Numbered from the stretch's first letter, positions 34,548 through 46,845 are shown. The stretch: DNA of 64,000 bases from Flaccisagitta enflata (GCA_965153355.1 OZ231127.1:9238001-9302000); one strand, 5' to 3'. Made by a program: numbers and translations. Notes: generated by a model not told the origin, from the sequence alone.

Positions 34548-34785
34548 TCGGTTTCAATACTCATTAACCAATTTATGGCATTATGTAAATAAACAAAATT
34601 GACAAAGATTCTTATTTAACGTTTTGAAAGCCAAGGGTATAGACGGAGGATAAAACCAAGGCGAGGCAAGGTCAAGGCAGATTGTCATAAAGCAATATAC
34701 AAAAACAACTTGTAGTTAATCTAGTTAGCACTGATGTAATAAAATGAGCAATTTACATCTCTTTAGCGAAGTTATGTCTCGGCAA

Positions 34786-35518
34786 TTAGAAGCGACCGGC
34801 CGTACCGCATCCATCTTTACCACGATTGGCCGCGTATCGCCCGACAACAAAAGGAACGTGTCTCACTTCGGGAATCGTGACACGTGTAAAGATGATCTGG
34901 GCGATTTTCGTTCCAGCTTCGACCTCGACCGGTTTGGTGGTATGGTTGAGCATTACCACCTAAATAGAAGCAAATAGTAGACGAGGATTGTAGTTAGCAA
35001 TGACAATGACAATGACAAAATGCAATGCTTGAAAAGTTGGAACAAAAATTTAGTTAATGCGTTATTCAACCATACTTTAGTAAAACACATTGAAAATGAC
35101 CTCATAAATCCACGCCTTTTAGTCAAGCAGCTTTATTGCCGTTTTATATAAATAGCTACATTTTGGAAATGCAAATAATGCTTTTTTTGAAGCACACATG
35201 CCTTATTAGCGGATGCGCTCTAGCAATGCTCTACAATACCTTTATTTCGTCCTGGTAGTTAGGATCAATTATCCCAACTTGTACGGTGAGGCCACGAGTG
35301 GCCGGATATCCAATCTTTGAACAAATCGTACCAACGTGGTCAGGCGGAATAGCCAGTTTCAAACCGGTCTTCACCTCGGTCCAGCCTGATCCGGGAATCA
35401 GGAAAGGAACACACGCGGATATGTCGTAGCCTACGTGACCAGCATCGCGCATCAATGGACGGGCTCCTGGGTGCTCTAGAGCCACCTCAAGTATTGGCTT
35501 ATTGCATTGTCCAGCCAT
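34786..35518 (-). CDS. dUTPase, two exons, unusual motif 2
   Basis: Exon 1 is 35,518-35,240 and exon 2 is 34,959-34,786, with GT-AG and phase 0, giving 150 residues, the normal length for a trimeric dUTPase. Motif 1 (GYDISA), motif 3 (GIIDPNY with the catalytic Asp) and motif 4 (GTKIAQII) are clear. Motif 5 is RGKDGCGTAG. Motif 2 reads SKIG where PRSG is usual, so the phosphate-binding Arg and Ser are changed. The enzyme hydrolyses dUTP to dUMP and lowers uracil in DNA. dUTPase is not a core Polinton gene. The gene is transcribed against the capsid/protease cluster. Activity is uncertain given motifs 2 and 5. Confidence 0.85.
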
Positions 35519-35772
35519 AATGATCTGATAAGAAAAGGCGAAGGAAAAAAACAAAAGATTAGCTAGATGACAACGCCTTAGAACGGGAGAAAAAAAAATA
35601 TGGAAAAACAAAAGTTCTTAAGTAGAATAAAAGAAAGCGCATTTTTTTCCATCGATTGCAAATTTACGAGAAAACAAAATTCAAATTAGAGCGAAAATAA
35701 AAACGTGATGTTTGAACAGCCCGTTACACAACCCAGTTAAGTGATAGACAGTTTTCAACTTGAGAATTAAGA

Positions 35773-36144
35773 TTATGTTTTCTTTTTTCTTTTCATCTCG
35801 AGTCGGTCTTCTTCGTCATGAAACCGTTCGTAGTCGCGCCATCGGTGGGCGTAGGCGTGGAACCCAGGGTTCTCAACCGTCAATCGAACGCCAACTGCCG
35901 ATTCTTCGTCGTCACTTTCCGATTGACACATCAACTCCTTTCTACCCGCAAACAATGTCATCTCATGCTCACAAGCCGGCGGAAAGTCGTACTGTAAAGC
36001 GGCAGCCTTCTTATCGACAAAAGAGTTCCGCTCTAGGACGACGCGCGCAACTTTGTTGACACCAAATTTCCTTTTGTATCCCATAGTGTCAATGAATGAG
36101 TAACGCGTAACAATTACTAGGCAGTCTTTAACCGTCTCCGACAT
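35773..36144 (-). CDS. Unknown 123-residue protein
   Basis: This is an open frame from ATG 36,144 to a stop at 35,773, upstream of dUTPase on the same strand (255 bp apart). It has an N-terminal strand-like stretch (VKDCLVIVTRY), an acidic patch (SESDDEES) and a basic tail ending KRKKKT. No domain was recognised. Codon use and even composition suggest a real gene rather than a repeat artefact. Confidence 0.55.
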   Translation of the reverse strand: MSETVKDCLVIVTRYSFIDTMGYKRKFGVNKVARVVLERNSFVDKKAAALQYDFPPACEHEMTLFAGRKELMCQSESDDEESAVGVRLTVENPGFHAYAHRWRDYERFHDEEDRLEMKRKKKT

Positions 36145-36846
36145 AGCTAGTTTCTTTTACTCGGGCTATGTTACAAAGCTTAAATAAAAAGTAGTAATGG
36201 AGTAGTAAATTAAGTTAGAAATCGTAAAAAATAGGCAAACGGACTTAGAAGGTGTAGAAAACAGGCAAACAAACTCGGAGTTAAAATAAGAGCTCTGCAC
36301 ACGAAACGAAGAACGTTTGAATGAACCACCGCTTTCTCTAGCTTTTCAAATTTGAAAACCGTTTGTGAACGATGAGAGAAAAGATTAGGAACTGAGATTT
36401 ACATTCAGATCTAAAGAAAAAAACTTAAACGATTCTCACTTCAATTGAAGAAAATGGCCTTTACATTTACGAGCGAGTGAGATCCCACATAATTTCTTTA
36501 ATCCAGATAAAGAAAGTCGAACCGGGAAAAAGTTTTATTTCGAAAAGGGAAATACAGGCGATGTAATGATATAAGTAACAAAAGCTGGAAGATATCAACA
36601 CTCGATCTGCTCATGTCATTCTAATGGCTAAAACATATTTGCACTTAAACTTGTGAGGCCTGTAACCTTTCGGCCGTTTATGTCGGTCTACAGTATTGGC
36701 TATTGAGGGAGTAGTAACATATATTACTGCAGGGGTAGTGAGGTTGAAGCCGATGAAGATCGTTTTGGCGGGAGCCCGGAAGCAGTAGATGAGGTTGATC
36801 AAAGGAGTAAATCAAGGGCGGATACAGAACTACCTCAGTTACTGTG
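36145..36846. other. Boundary region between the viral element and host-like DNA
   Basis: This is AT-rich DNA with a weak minus-strand frame (36,802-36,611, 63 residues, starting with TTG) that could be an exon of a further gene. No terminal inverted repeat or target duplication was recognised. The family 1 interspersed element begins at 36,847, so the viral element probably ends somewhere here. Confidence 0.4.
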
Positions 36847-36975
36847 AGTTTTTAGGTGCGACAAAGCACCTCTATAACTGGCTGTGTCCGTTGGTTGGTC
36901 GGTCGGTTGGGCGGTCGGTTGGTCGGTCGGTCGGATAACGCATTCGTTCGACGATCCACTACTTGGCCTTGTTTT
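36847..36975 (+). mobile_element. Family 1 hairpin element
   Basis: It begins TTTTTAGGTGCGACAAAGC, a hairpin of GGTGC and GCACC around ACAAA. A GTCGGTCGGTTG array follows, and it ends with AACGCATTCGTTCGACGATCC and GGCCTTGTT. Related copies lie at 46,717, 56,415, 57,295, 59,085 and, inverted, 61,108. It is non-coding and probably a non-autonomous transposon. Confidence 0.7.
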
Positions 36976-37544
36976 TTTAATCTTTCTCTGCACGAGCAGT
37001 TATGCGAAATCCGCCTTAATGGGAGAAGCGTGATGGAGGGACCGACTGAGCGAAAAAGTGACCTATACAGACGCGTACAGTCGCACACGCGACCATTAGT
37101 GAAAAATCCGTCGGCAGCCCGTCAATGATTACAGAAGAGTCCAGAATCAAAACAACTTCAAGTTCGAGTCTTAATTCGGTGAATATTGAAGTGGTGGTCA
37201 AGCGCAAGTAAAGACATGCCTCAGTCTAAGAAATGTTTCAGTCTCCCGACTTGCCTCAATTCAAGCGGTGGTCAAGTAAAGACATGCTTCAATCTAAGAA
37301 ATGTTTCAGTCTTCCGACTTGCTGTAGTTTAAGTGGTCAAGTTAAGGCTTCAAATTCAAATCGTGTTTTACTTTCATTTCGATTCCCAACATTCTTTAAA
37401 ACGATCCGACTTTTCCGAAACTCATCTCGTTTAGTCAAAAAAACAGAAAAGAATAAATTGGATGAAATACTCTTTCTGTATCTCTCTGTAGTTTGGCTGG
37501 CTCTGTCTCAGTCTCTGTTTCTCTTTAAGTCTGTCTGTTTGTCA

Positions 37545-37684
<140 letters not shown>

Positions 37685-37997
37685 CTCCTCACAGGTACGT
37701 CTGTTTCATCCGGGCAGACGTCAGTAATTCTTTCGGGAACACCGATCAATGATTTGATGACGATAACATCACAATTGACGTCTTTTGCCTAAAAAAATGC
37801 ATCCGATTTAACCATTTTTGCCGACTATTTTCGAATTTTTCAAGATTTTCAACAAAGACTGATTTTCTCCTGTTTTTGGCCGTTGCAGATGGCGTTTCCT
37901 TGAGTTATCCCGATAAAATCTTTCAACTCTTACACATTTTGTAATCTATCATTCAACCCGTGTAAGACTTCTTTAGGAAAAAAAAGTCAATGAATCA

Positions 37998-38205
37998 GCA
38001 ATCCGTCTTTTAGTTGCGGACACGCAACTCCATGTACGAGGCTTTGTCGGTCGTCCTTCGGTCTGTCGGTCCGCGTCCGTCCGTCACGATCAAGATGAAA
38101 ACACAAAAAACGCGCATTTATGATGCTGCAGTTGTTATTGTGTGCGTGTGTGTGATAGGGCTGGATGCCCATGCCCACCCGTCCGCAACGATATTGTGAC
38201 CCTTC
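37998..38205 (+). mobile_element. Family 2 hairpin element
   Basis: It starts TTTAGTTGCGGACACGCAAC (a perfect GTTGCG hairpin). A GTCGGTCCGTCC array follows, and it ends CCCACCCGTCCGCAAC, the complement of the start. Other copies of the family carry the AAGGCCGGATACACGGC end. Confidence 0.6.
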
Positions 38206-38299
38206 ACTAGTTTACTCTCCTCATCTCTAAAATGAGACATTTTTGGTCCATACCTTTTCGCTTTCTTCTACTCTTTTTTTCTCTCTGTCTGTATACTTA

Positions 38300-38435
<136 letters not shown>

Positions 38436-38677
38436 TCAAGATTAAACAGAGCCAACATTTTTTCCCTTGGTTAATTTCATCCCGGATCTTTGTGAGAATT
38501 TGCTGAGAATTTCTTTAAATACGTCTTCTTTGACATTCTCATTCCGAATTGGAATAAGAGAACAAATTTCAAGAACCTAAACCAATTACAAGTACCTTTA
38601 AACAAGTTCGCCAGAATAGTAATGAGCGAAATGATGCAACGTACTCGCAGGGCAACATTAAATTCAGATATTAAGAA

Positions 38678-38809
<132 letters not shown>

Positions 38810-38888
38810 ATCATTTTGATATGCTTGGATTTCTAACCTCAATATATCCAGACTCAATTTTAGGATGAGTAGCAAATATCTGAGTAAC

Positions 38889-39036
38889 AAGGCCGGATAC
38901 ACGGCTACCTTAGTCGCGTGCGGGTGGGCAGGGGCGGCGAAAAAAAGTTAAGCGTGACGGACCGACCAACGGACGGACTGACCGACCGACAGACGGACAG
39001 AGCGGGTTGTTGAGTCGCGTGCACGCGACTAAAAAT
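38889..39036 (-). mobile_element. Family 2 hairpin element
   Basis: It reads AAGGCCGGATACACGGCTAC at one end and GAGTCGCGTGCACGCGAC at the other, the latter a perfect palindromic hairpin. A GACGGACC/GACCGACC array lies between. It is oriented opposite to the copy at 44,300. Confidence 0.75.
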
Positions 39037-39137
39037 CTGCGTCAATGGACTAACGTGACGCGAGTTTTGGTAATGCCTGATTCTCTTCATTCCTGACATT
39101 CTCTTCAATCTATCTTTTCACACATCATTCTTTCTCT

Positions 39138-39425
39138 TTTTGGGCAGCGGCCCCAAAGGGCCGATAACCTGTAGGACACAGGGGTGAACCATTACGTACG
39201 TCTGTCTGTCCGTCTGTCCGTCCCCCCCCCCCCCCGAGGCCCCTCTCAGGCCCCAAATTAGCCCTCTCAAGCCTAAAATCAGCCCTCTCAGGCCAAAAAT
39301 CAGTCCTCTGAGGCCCAAAATTAGCTCTTCAAGGCCCTAAATCAGCCTTGTCAGGACAGACGTACGTAATGGTTCACCCCTGTGTCCTATAGGACATCGG
39401 CCCTTTGGGGCCGCTGCCCTGCTCT
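39138..39425. mobile_element. Family 3 foldback element with ~60-bp terminal inverted repeats
   Basis: Ends at 39,145-39,208 and 39,357-39,418 are near-perfect inverted repeats (GCGGCCCCAAAGGG... and ...CCCTTTGGGGCCGC). They enclose a poly-C run and 5-7 imperfect units of AGCCCTCTCAGGCC type. It is non-coding. Confidence 0.75.
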
Positions 39426-39904
39426 CACACCACTTCTTCAGCTATCACTCCAAGCAGGGCATCGGGTACCGCTGACCATGTGCAATCCTTGGATGACTTG
39501 TTCATTTTATTATGTTTTTCTTCATTTCCGTTTTCTAGCAAATTCGATAATGGAATATATAAGAGAAAGAAAACAAATTATTGTTGGGAAAAAAATCGAA
39601 AAACGTTTTTCGATTTTTTGAGTTTCACTTAGGAATTAATTTTTTCCATTTTCGCTTGGGGCGTTTTCGGAAAGTTGAGTCACGACTAGGCTCGCCCGGG
39701 GCTGGGGTTGAAATTAGTACAGGGTGAAAGAGGGCACTTTTTTACACTTATAGGAAAAAAGCAGGGCACTGTCGGACCAATACTTAAAGCGCTATGAATT
39801 TTTTAATCTTTTTTTATTTTTTCACATTTTCCGCATATTTCTCAGAGATTAATATTTATCATCGATCTCAATTTTTGGCGTTACATAACAACAGAAATGA
39901 GTTC

Positions 39905-40697
39905 AGCAGAGGGCAGAGGGAGAGAGGGAGGGAGGGAGTGAGGAGAGGGAGGAGAGGGAGGGAGGGAGGGGGAGAGAAAGGGAGGGAGGGAGAGGGAGGA
40001 ATAGGGATGGAGGGAGATGGAGAGAGGGAGATGGAGGGAGGGAGCGGGAGAGAGGGAAGGAAGGAGGGAGGGAATGAGGCAGACTTGGAGGGAGGGAGAG
40101 GGAGGAGGAATAGGGGTGGGGAAAGGGAAGGAGGGAAAGGGGGAGAGGGGGAGGGAAAGGGAATGATAAAGGGAGAGGGGTGGAAGAGAGAGGAAACAGG
40201 GGAAGGAAGGAGAGAGGTAGAGAGGAGGGAGGGAGGGAGGAGAAGAGGGAGGGAAGAGAGGGAGGGGGAGAGAGGGAAAGGGAGGGAGGGAGAGGGGGAG
40301 TAAAAGGGAAGAAGAGAGGGAGGGAGAGAGGAAGAGAGAGAAGGATAGAGAGAAAGAGGGAAGGAAAGAGAAAGGAAGAGGGGGAAGGAGGGAGGGAGGG
40401 AAGGCGAGAGGGAGGAAGGGAGGGATGGAGTGAAAGAGGGAGAGAGGGACGGACGGAGAGAGGGAATGCAAGAGGGACGGAGAGAGGGGGAGAGAGGGGA
40501 AGAGGGTGAGAGAGGGAAAGAGAGAGAGAGAGAGAGGGAGAAAGGGGGAAGGAGGAGAGAGGGAGGGAGGGGAGAGAGGGAGAGGAGGGAGAGAGGGGAG
40601 GGGGGGAAAGGGAGAGAGGGGAAGAGAGAGGGTGAGAGAGGGAGAGAGAGGGAGAAAACGAGAGAGGGAGGGAGAGAAAGGGAGGGAGAGGAGGGGG

Positions 40698-40737
<40 letters not shown>

Positions 40738-40740
40738 GAG
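39905..40740. repeat. ~830-bp polypurine tract
   Basis: The plus strand is almost entirely A and G (GAGGGA, GGAGAGG words) with very few pyrimidines. Long open frames on both strands arise only because few stops can occur. Such tracts can adopt triplex (H-DNA) structure. Confidence 0.95.
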
Positions 40741-40755
40741 ACAAACAGACAGATA

Positions 40756-40775
40756 GACACACACACACGCACACG

Positions 40776-40870
<95 letters not shown>
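40756..40870. repeat. CA dinucleotide repeat
   Basis: About 110 bp of CA with a few GC or TA interruptions, directly following the polypurine tract. Confidence 0.97.
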
Positions 40871-40873
<3 letters not shown>

Positions 40874-41494
40874 AATGTAATGAAAAAAGAGAAAAAAACT
40901 GAAAAAACAAAATCAATCTTACGATTTTTTTCCGGTCGGCGAGAGCCGCCTTTACTGGTATAATCTTACTAGAGAATTGGAGTTTGTTTTTCATCTCACA
41001 AATTGGCGTAAACGAATTTAAAATCAAATATTACATGAAGACGAATTTAGGTTCTGTACAACACTTTCCATACACGACGGCATGTCTAATTTGTCTATCA
41101 AGGGTAGAAAACATCAAACATGTATTTCGTCCCCAACCGACGGACAGACCGACGGACCGACCAAAGAGTCTATTAAGATTAAGATCGACGGACGCAACTG
41201 AAGCGGAATTGTTATCCGCAGCTTTCCACCAGATGCAGACAACGGCAAAGGCAAAAAACAGGGAAATGAAAAGAGCATATTATTGAGTCGCTTTTGATTT
41301 TCCCCCCCCCCCTGCCTTTGATTTTCTTTCCCGCGACGCGTCGCGTCGCGTTTTTATATCCATGATTTTCATTCCCATATAGCAAAAAAACTATATATTT
41401 ATGTTTTAAATAGTGTTAAATTATGTTTTGCTAATTGAGTTTAATGATTTGGTACTGCCAAAAGTTATATTTTCCCCAAATTTCCTCTTTTTGG

Positions 41495-42072
41495 GCAGCG
41501 GCCCCGAAGGGGACAAAGTCCTGTAGAACACAGGGGGACTTTTGTTTGTTCGTTAGTTAGTTCGTTCGTCCCCCCCCTTATTAGGCCACCCAGGCCTAAA
41601 ATCTGGCCTCTCAGGCCTCAAATCCAGCCTCTCAGGCCTCAAATCCAGCCTCTCAGGCCTCTAATCCAGCCTCTCCGGCCTCAAATCCAGCCTCTCAGGC
41701 CTCAAATCCAGCCTCTCTGGCCTCAAATCAGCCTCTCAGGCCTCAAATCCGGCCTCTCAGGCCTCAAATCCGACCTCTCATGCCTCAAACCTGGCCGTTC
41801 AGACCTCAAATTAGGCCTCGCAGGCCTCAAATCGAGATTCCCATACCTTAAACCTGTCCTCTCATGCCTCAAATTAGGCCTCAAGTTAGTCCTCTCAATC
41901 TTCCAATTGGCATACTCAGGCCTTACATCAGCCTTCTTAGACCTCAATTTAAGCTCTTGAAGGCCTTCAGTCAACCCTCTATGTAGCATCTCATCCTCGA
42001 AAGGCAGGACGAACGAAAGTCCCCCTGTGTTCTACAGGACTTCGTCCCCTTTGGGGCCGCTGCCCTGCTTCC
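41495..42072. mobile_element. Family 3 foldback element with ~21-bp minisatellite
   Basis: Terminal inverted repeats lie at 41,495-41,545 and 42,020-42,062 (CAGCGGCCCCGAAGGGG and its complement). They enclose about 18 imperfect units of CCTCTCAGGCCTCAAATC. It is larger than the copy at 39,138 because of more internal units. Confidence 0.8.
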
Positions 42073-42079
42073 CCTCACT

Positions 42080-43590
42080 CCGACTCACAATCACTCAAAG
42101 CAGGGCAAAGGGTATCGCTGACCATATATTGCCCTAGGGCGACCTGTTCTTTTTTTTTCCCTTTGAGTTCCTTCCCCATCTCCAGACCCTTTGATTCCCC
42201 CCCCCCCCCACCGGGGCACGTAGATCGGAGAGTGTACCATAACAGGTCAAAAATATAAGCCAGTGCCTAGAGATGACAGCTATGGCATAAAAATGTTCTT
42301 AAGTATGTGTAGATCACACCTATATGGGGTTTTGCCTGCGTCATGATTCATCTAGGGACATTTTTTTGCTCTTGAACTCAGTAGGTTCAACATTTTGGAG
42401 GCTCTGAATGGACAAGATTTTTTTCATCTGAGACTGGAATTTTGTGAGTTTTTTTTTAATTGGTCCTACAAATTTAGGAGCAGGCTTACCAAATTTACAC
42501 ATGGCGTATTCAATCAATCCTGAACCTTTGCTAAAGATTTGGCATCCTCCCTCTTATCATAAGTACCAATTTTCATTTCTAGAATAGTACCATATGAAAT
42601 GGAAAAAACATCTTTTGCCGCATTTTAATTTCAGAGAAGTAGTTAACTTCAAGGGGCAAAAAGAGGCTTTGGATTAGCTATGACGCAGGTAAAACCATAT
42701 CTTTTCTTGCTCAGGGTAAGCAACTGTACTACTTTAAGCCGTTTATTTAGGTCAAAAGTGCCAGCATAATTTTGTTTTGTCTTGAGGTGACGCCTTCTGG
42801 GAACATAGTGCGGGGGGGGGGGGGGAACTCAAGAATATACAGGCCTGGAAAAGAGGGAGAAACACAGAAATAGGCCGCCTTCTTCCGTAGGTTTTGTCAG
42901 TTGACCACAACACCGACAATTTCATCTTCATACACCCACATTCATATCTGTCATCAGACCACAACGTGGGTAGATGTTCTTCGTCTTTCACGCCCACAGC
43001 TGTCATGAAACCACAATTGTGGGATGAATCTCTTTTGCGCCCACGGCAATACCGGCTTTGCCATGACCGTTCATTCTGCTGTCAAAAGAGTTTTTTTTTA
43101 ATTTTTTATGAGCAACAATCTAAATCATCAGCGACGGTGTCGAGTTTATGTTTTAAGGGGGCGTTTCTAGTCAAAGACAATCGCGTTTTTAACGGGCCAC
43201 TCGGTCGCTCGCTGCGTTCGTACGCTCGCACCGCTCACTCCGCTCACTCACTCTGCAGTATAGTTCGGCGATCTGGCTATTAGATAACGGTTCAATTAGG
43301 TTCAATTAATTAATTAATAATCGCGAATATAGGTTCGGTTCGGATACTGCTATAACCGACTTTCCTATGCGGTTATTATCAATTATTTTTTTCACAAATT
43401 GACATTTTTTTTGCATGATGTAAAATTGTTGATCATCCAAGAATAGCGATAATGTCTGAAGGAAAAAAAATGATGCATTTTTTTAGTTTGAGTTTTTCAT
43501 TTATATCTAATTCATTTCCGCATATAATCTTTTTTTTTTTTTTGAAAACAGAATAAGAAAATGATCACTAAATATGATGGATGCATATGT
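42080..43590. other. No gene seen; short inverted repeat near 42.32 and 42.69 kb
   Basis: This is AT-rich DNA. A segment at 42,320-42,346 (GGGGTTTTGCCTGCGTCAT) is repeated inverted at 42,679-42,702 with mismatches, suggesting an old ~400-bp inverted-repeat element. Poly-C/poly-G runs occur at 42,196 and 42,812. Nothing else was recognised. Confidence 0.5.
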
Positions 43591-43591
<1 letters not shown>

Positions 43592-43659
<68 letters not shown>

Positions 43660-43695
43660 GACATACAGACAGACCGAGACAGATAGACAGACAGA
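43592..43695. repeat. GA then GACA repeat
   Basis: A GA run is followed by tandem GACA units. It is non-coding. Confidence 0.96.
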
Positions 43696-43819
43696 ATGAT
43701 GAATACATCCACATAGAGAAAAGCAAAGTTTACAGGCGACTTTTTGATAGGAGGAAGAGGAGGAAGAGGAGGAGGAAGAGGAGAAGTGTCAGTAGCCATA
43801 ACCGATTGTAACCGCATCA

Positions 43820-44300
43820 ATGAGTAGCAATCGATAATCCGGGTAACAGCTATTTACTAATCGACCAAAGGATAATATAGGGTACTCGCCGATGGATGCT
43901 CTGCAGTGCTCCACTTCGCCATACTTGCTTTGCTCACTTGCTCCATTCACGGGCTCGCTCACACACTTCCCTCACTCCCTTGTGAGACAATTGAAATTCT
44001 TGAATATGTGTTCACGCTGAAAACGCATTCAACGGGAACAAACGCGTTTTTCAACTTCACTGGAAACACGCCCTAACTCCGCAATTGGCGGCTAAGATTT
44101 GACACCGTGATCTTTTTTGTGTGGATATTTTGACTATCCATCCTTTTACTGAAGATTAGATTATTCAATGATGATTAGGAACACTCCAGAAACCTACAGA
44201 CTGACCGAGAGACAAATAGACTGACGGACTGACGAACTGACTGACTGGCTAGAAAGTAGTGCTTGACGTTGATGAAATTTATCTTCTTGATTAACCAACG
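43820..44300. other. No gene seen
   Basis: This is unique-looking AT-rich sequence with no open frame of note between the GA repeat and the next family 2 element. A few GAC/TGAC words near 44,195-44,250 resemble the arrays of families 1 and 2. Confidence 0.5.
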
Positions 44301-44307
44301 ATCAGCC

Positions 44308-44535
44308 GCATTTTTAGTCGCGTACACGCGAATCTACAACCCGCTCTGTCCATCAGTCTGTCAGTCGTTCTGTCAGTCGGTCCGTCGGTTGTTCATGCTT
44401 AGCTTTTTTAGGCGTTTACAGGCGGTTTTGGGGTTACTGCTCCTGCCAAACTACTTGGTTTGTCAATTTAATCGCTGCCCCTGCCCATCCGCACGCGACT
44501 TGGGTAGCCGTGTATCCGGCCTTGTTTTTCTAGTT
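44308..44535 (+). mobile_element. Family 2 hairpin element, long form
   Basis: It starts TTTTTAGTCGCGTACACGCGA, has a GTCAGTCGGTCC array and a middle with GGCGTTTACAGGCGGTTTTG. It ends GGTAGCCGTGTATCCGGCC. The same internal GGCGTTTACGGGCG segment appears inverted in the copy at 47,050. Confidence 0.75.
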
Positions 44536-44667
44536 CTCGAACTTCAAAAACCCAACATTTTAAGCTCCGTTTCTGAACCGGAAGAACAGAAGAACGGAAA
44601 TCGGACTAAGCGGCAAATTTCGGGGGAATTTTTAACATCGATAACAACAACTACGAGAAATAATAAC

Positions 44668-44834
<167 letters not shown>

Positions 44835-45085
44835 AGCAGGGGGAGAAGAATAAAAACATTTAAAGAAAAGCTATCCCTTGGTACTTGACACCGACACCGC
44901 AATCGGACAAGAAGCAAGGAAAATAAAGAAAAATTTTAAGAAAATTAAAAAAAAAAGAAAAGAAAGAGAAAAAATAAAGAAGTGGAACAACACAGTCACT
45001 GGGGAGGCATAGGAAGAAAACTATCGCCTCTTCGTTGCCTTCTTGGCAGAATTCTCGAGAAAATAACCACACTGAAATAATAATC

Positions 45086-46693
45086 ATGCAACGAAACGGG
45101 AAAGGAAAACTACGAAAACAAAAACAAATACGAGACGAAAAATTGACCGTTGAAGAACAAAGAACAAAAAAGTTACAAGAACATGAAAAATTCGATACTT
45201 TACAGTTGCCTACTTATGTTGACCAACAACGTCACTTGAATTTCAATCCCTTAATACCAAACTCGATCATTTCCACGGACGAAGAATCATCAACGTCGTC
45301 ATCATCGTCGTTATCGTTGTCACCGTCGTCATCACCGTCATCATCACCGTCGTTATCACCATCACAATCGTCGTCATCCTCGTCATCATCGTCGTTATCG
45401 TCGTCACCGTCATCACCGTCATCGTTGTCATTGTCGTCATCATCGTCTCTAGTAGGATTACTGTCACGAAGCGATTCCTTGGATAATTCTTCCGACTCTC
45501 CGCCATCAACGCCACAGCTGACGCCAACGCTTCTGTCCACACTTACGCCACAGCTGACGCCAGCGCTTCTGTCCACACTTACGCCACAGCTGACGCCAGC
45601 GCTTCTGTCCACACTTACGCCACAGCTGACGCCAACGCTTCTGTCCACACTCAGGCCACAGCTGACGCCAGCGCTTCTGTCCACATTTACGCCACAGCTG
45701 ACGCCAACGCTTCTGTCCACACTTACGCCACAGCTGACGCCAACGCCACAGTCGACGTATACGCCACTTAGGGTTTCGACACAGTTGACGTCATCTTCAG
45801 CGTTTACGCCATCGACGTCAACTTTGAGATCTGCGTCATTATTCACTCCAAGATTGTCGCCGACTGCCATATTGACACCGACGCTGTCACCCCAACCGCT
45901 GCCCATACCGACGCTGACACCGACACTAACTCCAGCGGCGACACCAACGTTGACGCCTACGTTGACACCAACGCTAACTCCAACTCTTACAATAACATCA
46001 AGACCGACACTGACACCGACGTCAACGTTGACGCCAACGCTAACTCCAACCCCGACACCCAAGCCATCATCCCCGGCACCGTGTCCAGCCTTTCCTCGAA
46101 ATCCTTCTGTGCCTATTTCAACTTCTGAGAAAAACGCCTTTTTCGAGGCGTTTTCCGGCGTTGACAAGACAGACAAGATAGACAAGATAGACAAAATAGA
46201 CAAAATAGACAAGATAGACATCGGCGGCGTTACATCCAGCGTTGACAAGAAAGACAAGTTGGACAGTGGCTGCGTCAAGTCAAAGAACGCCGAAAACTTT
46301 TTCGATATGGACAATCCAATGGCCGGAGAAAATGGCGGCGCCTTCAACGAAGCGAAGCGTCTTGCCCAGGAAAACGGCGCCGTCAACCAAGACAAATCCA
46401 TGACAGTGCCGAAAACTGTCAATGTCCATCCGCCAACCGAGCATCAGCCGACTAACGATAACAAAGGACGTCTACTTAAAAACTTGCGTCTCTCGAAAAG
46501 TTTGAGCCCGAACTTCGCATCCAACGGCGTGGTGGCGGGGACTTCCGGTGGTTTATCGGCGACTTCCATCGGATTGTCGGCGTCTTCCGTCGGATTGTCG
46601 GCGTCTTCCGGCCATTTGGCGTTGAGAAGGAACGCTTCTGCCGGATCGCAGAGGAACAGATTTCGACAACAACAAATCCACAACTTAAAAGCG
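45086..46693 (+). CDS. Host exon: Thr/Pro-repeat, Ser-rich protein (5' exon)
   Basis: ATG 45,086 opens a 536-codon frame that ends at a GTGAGT donor (46,694), so the gene continues further on. Residues 1-60 are basic with a predicted coiled coil (KLTVEEQRTKKLQEHEKF). Residues 72-135 are Ser/Pro runs. Residues 150-240 are about seven 12-residue repeats of TPQLTPALLSTL type, encoded by 36-bp DNA units, followed by TLTPT repeats. Residues 360-375 hold a KIDKID repeat. The last ~100 residues are Ser/Gly-rich then basic. No family was recognised; most of it would be disordered. Not all of the open frame need be translated. Confidence 0.5.
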
Positions 46694-46716
46694 GTGAGTT
46701 CAGAGAAAAGTGTTTC

Positions 46717-46845
46717 CTTTTTAGTGGCGCCAACGCACCTCTTTAACTGGCTGTGTCCGTTGGTTGGTTGGTCGGTCCGTCGGTCCGTCGGTAACGCATT
46801 CGTTCGACGATCCACACGGCGGACCTTATTGGCCTACTTGGCAAG
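46717..46845 (+). mobile_element. Family 1 hairpin element in an intron
   Basis: This is the same organisation as the 36,847 copy: TTTTTAG, a GGCGCC/GCACC variant of the hairpin, TAACTGGCTGTGTCCGTTGG, a GTCGGTCC array, then AACGCATTCGTTCGACGATCC and GGCCTACTTGG. It lies 24 bp after the host exon's donor. Confidence 0.7.

Noticed and set aside
34744-34977. 77-codon plus-strand frame between the core-like gene and dUTPase
   Set aside because: It lies antisense to dUTPase exon 2 (34,959-34,786), which carries motifs 4 and 5 on the other strand. It is a shadow frame.
35231-35611. dUTPase read as a truncated 95-residue protein
   Set aside because: The apparent stop lies in intron 1, immediately after a GT donor. 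The missing motifs are in a second exon 280 bp away with matching phase.
39868-41027. Frames of 330-375 codons rich in Ser/Pro/Leu on the minus strand
   Set aside because: They are translations of the polypurine tract and CA repeat in all three frames, with no start context, splice sites or conserved domain.
41580-41960. CRISPR-like array of ~21-bp repeats
   Set aside because: There are no unique spacers and no cas genes. Units are contiguous and degenerate, and they sit between inverted ends of a eukaryotic foldback element.
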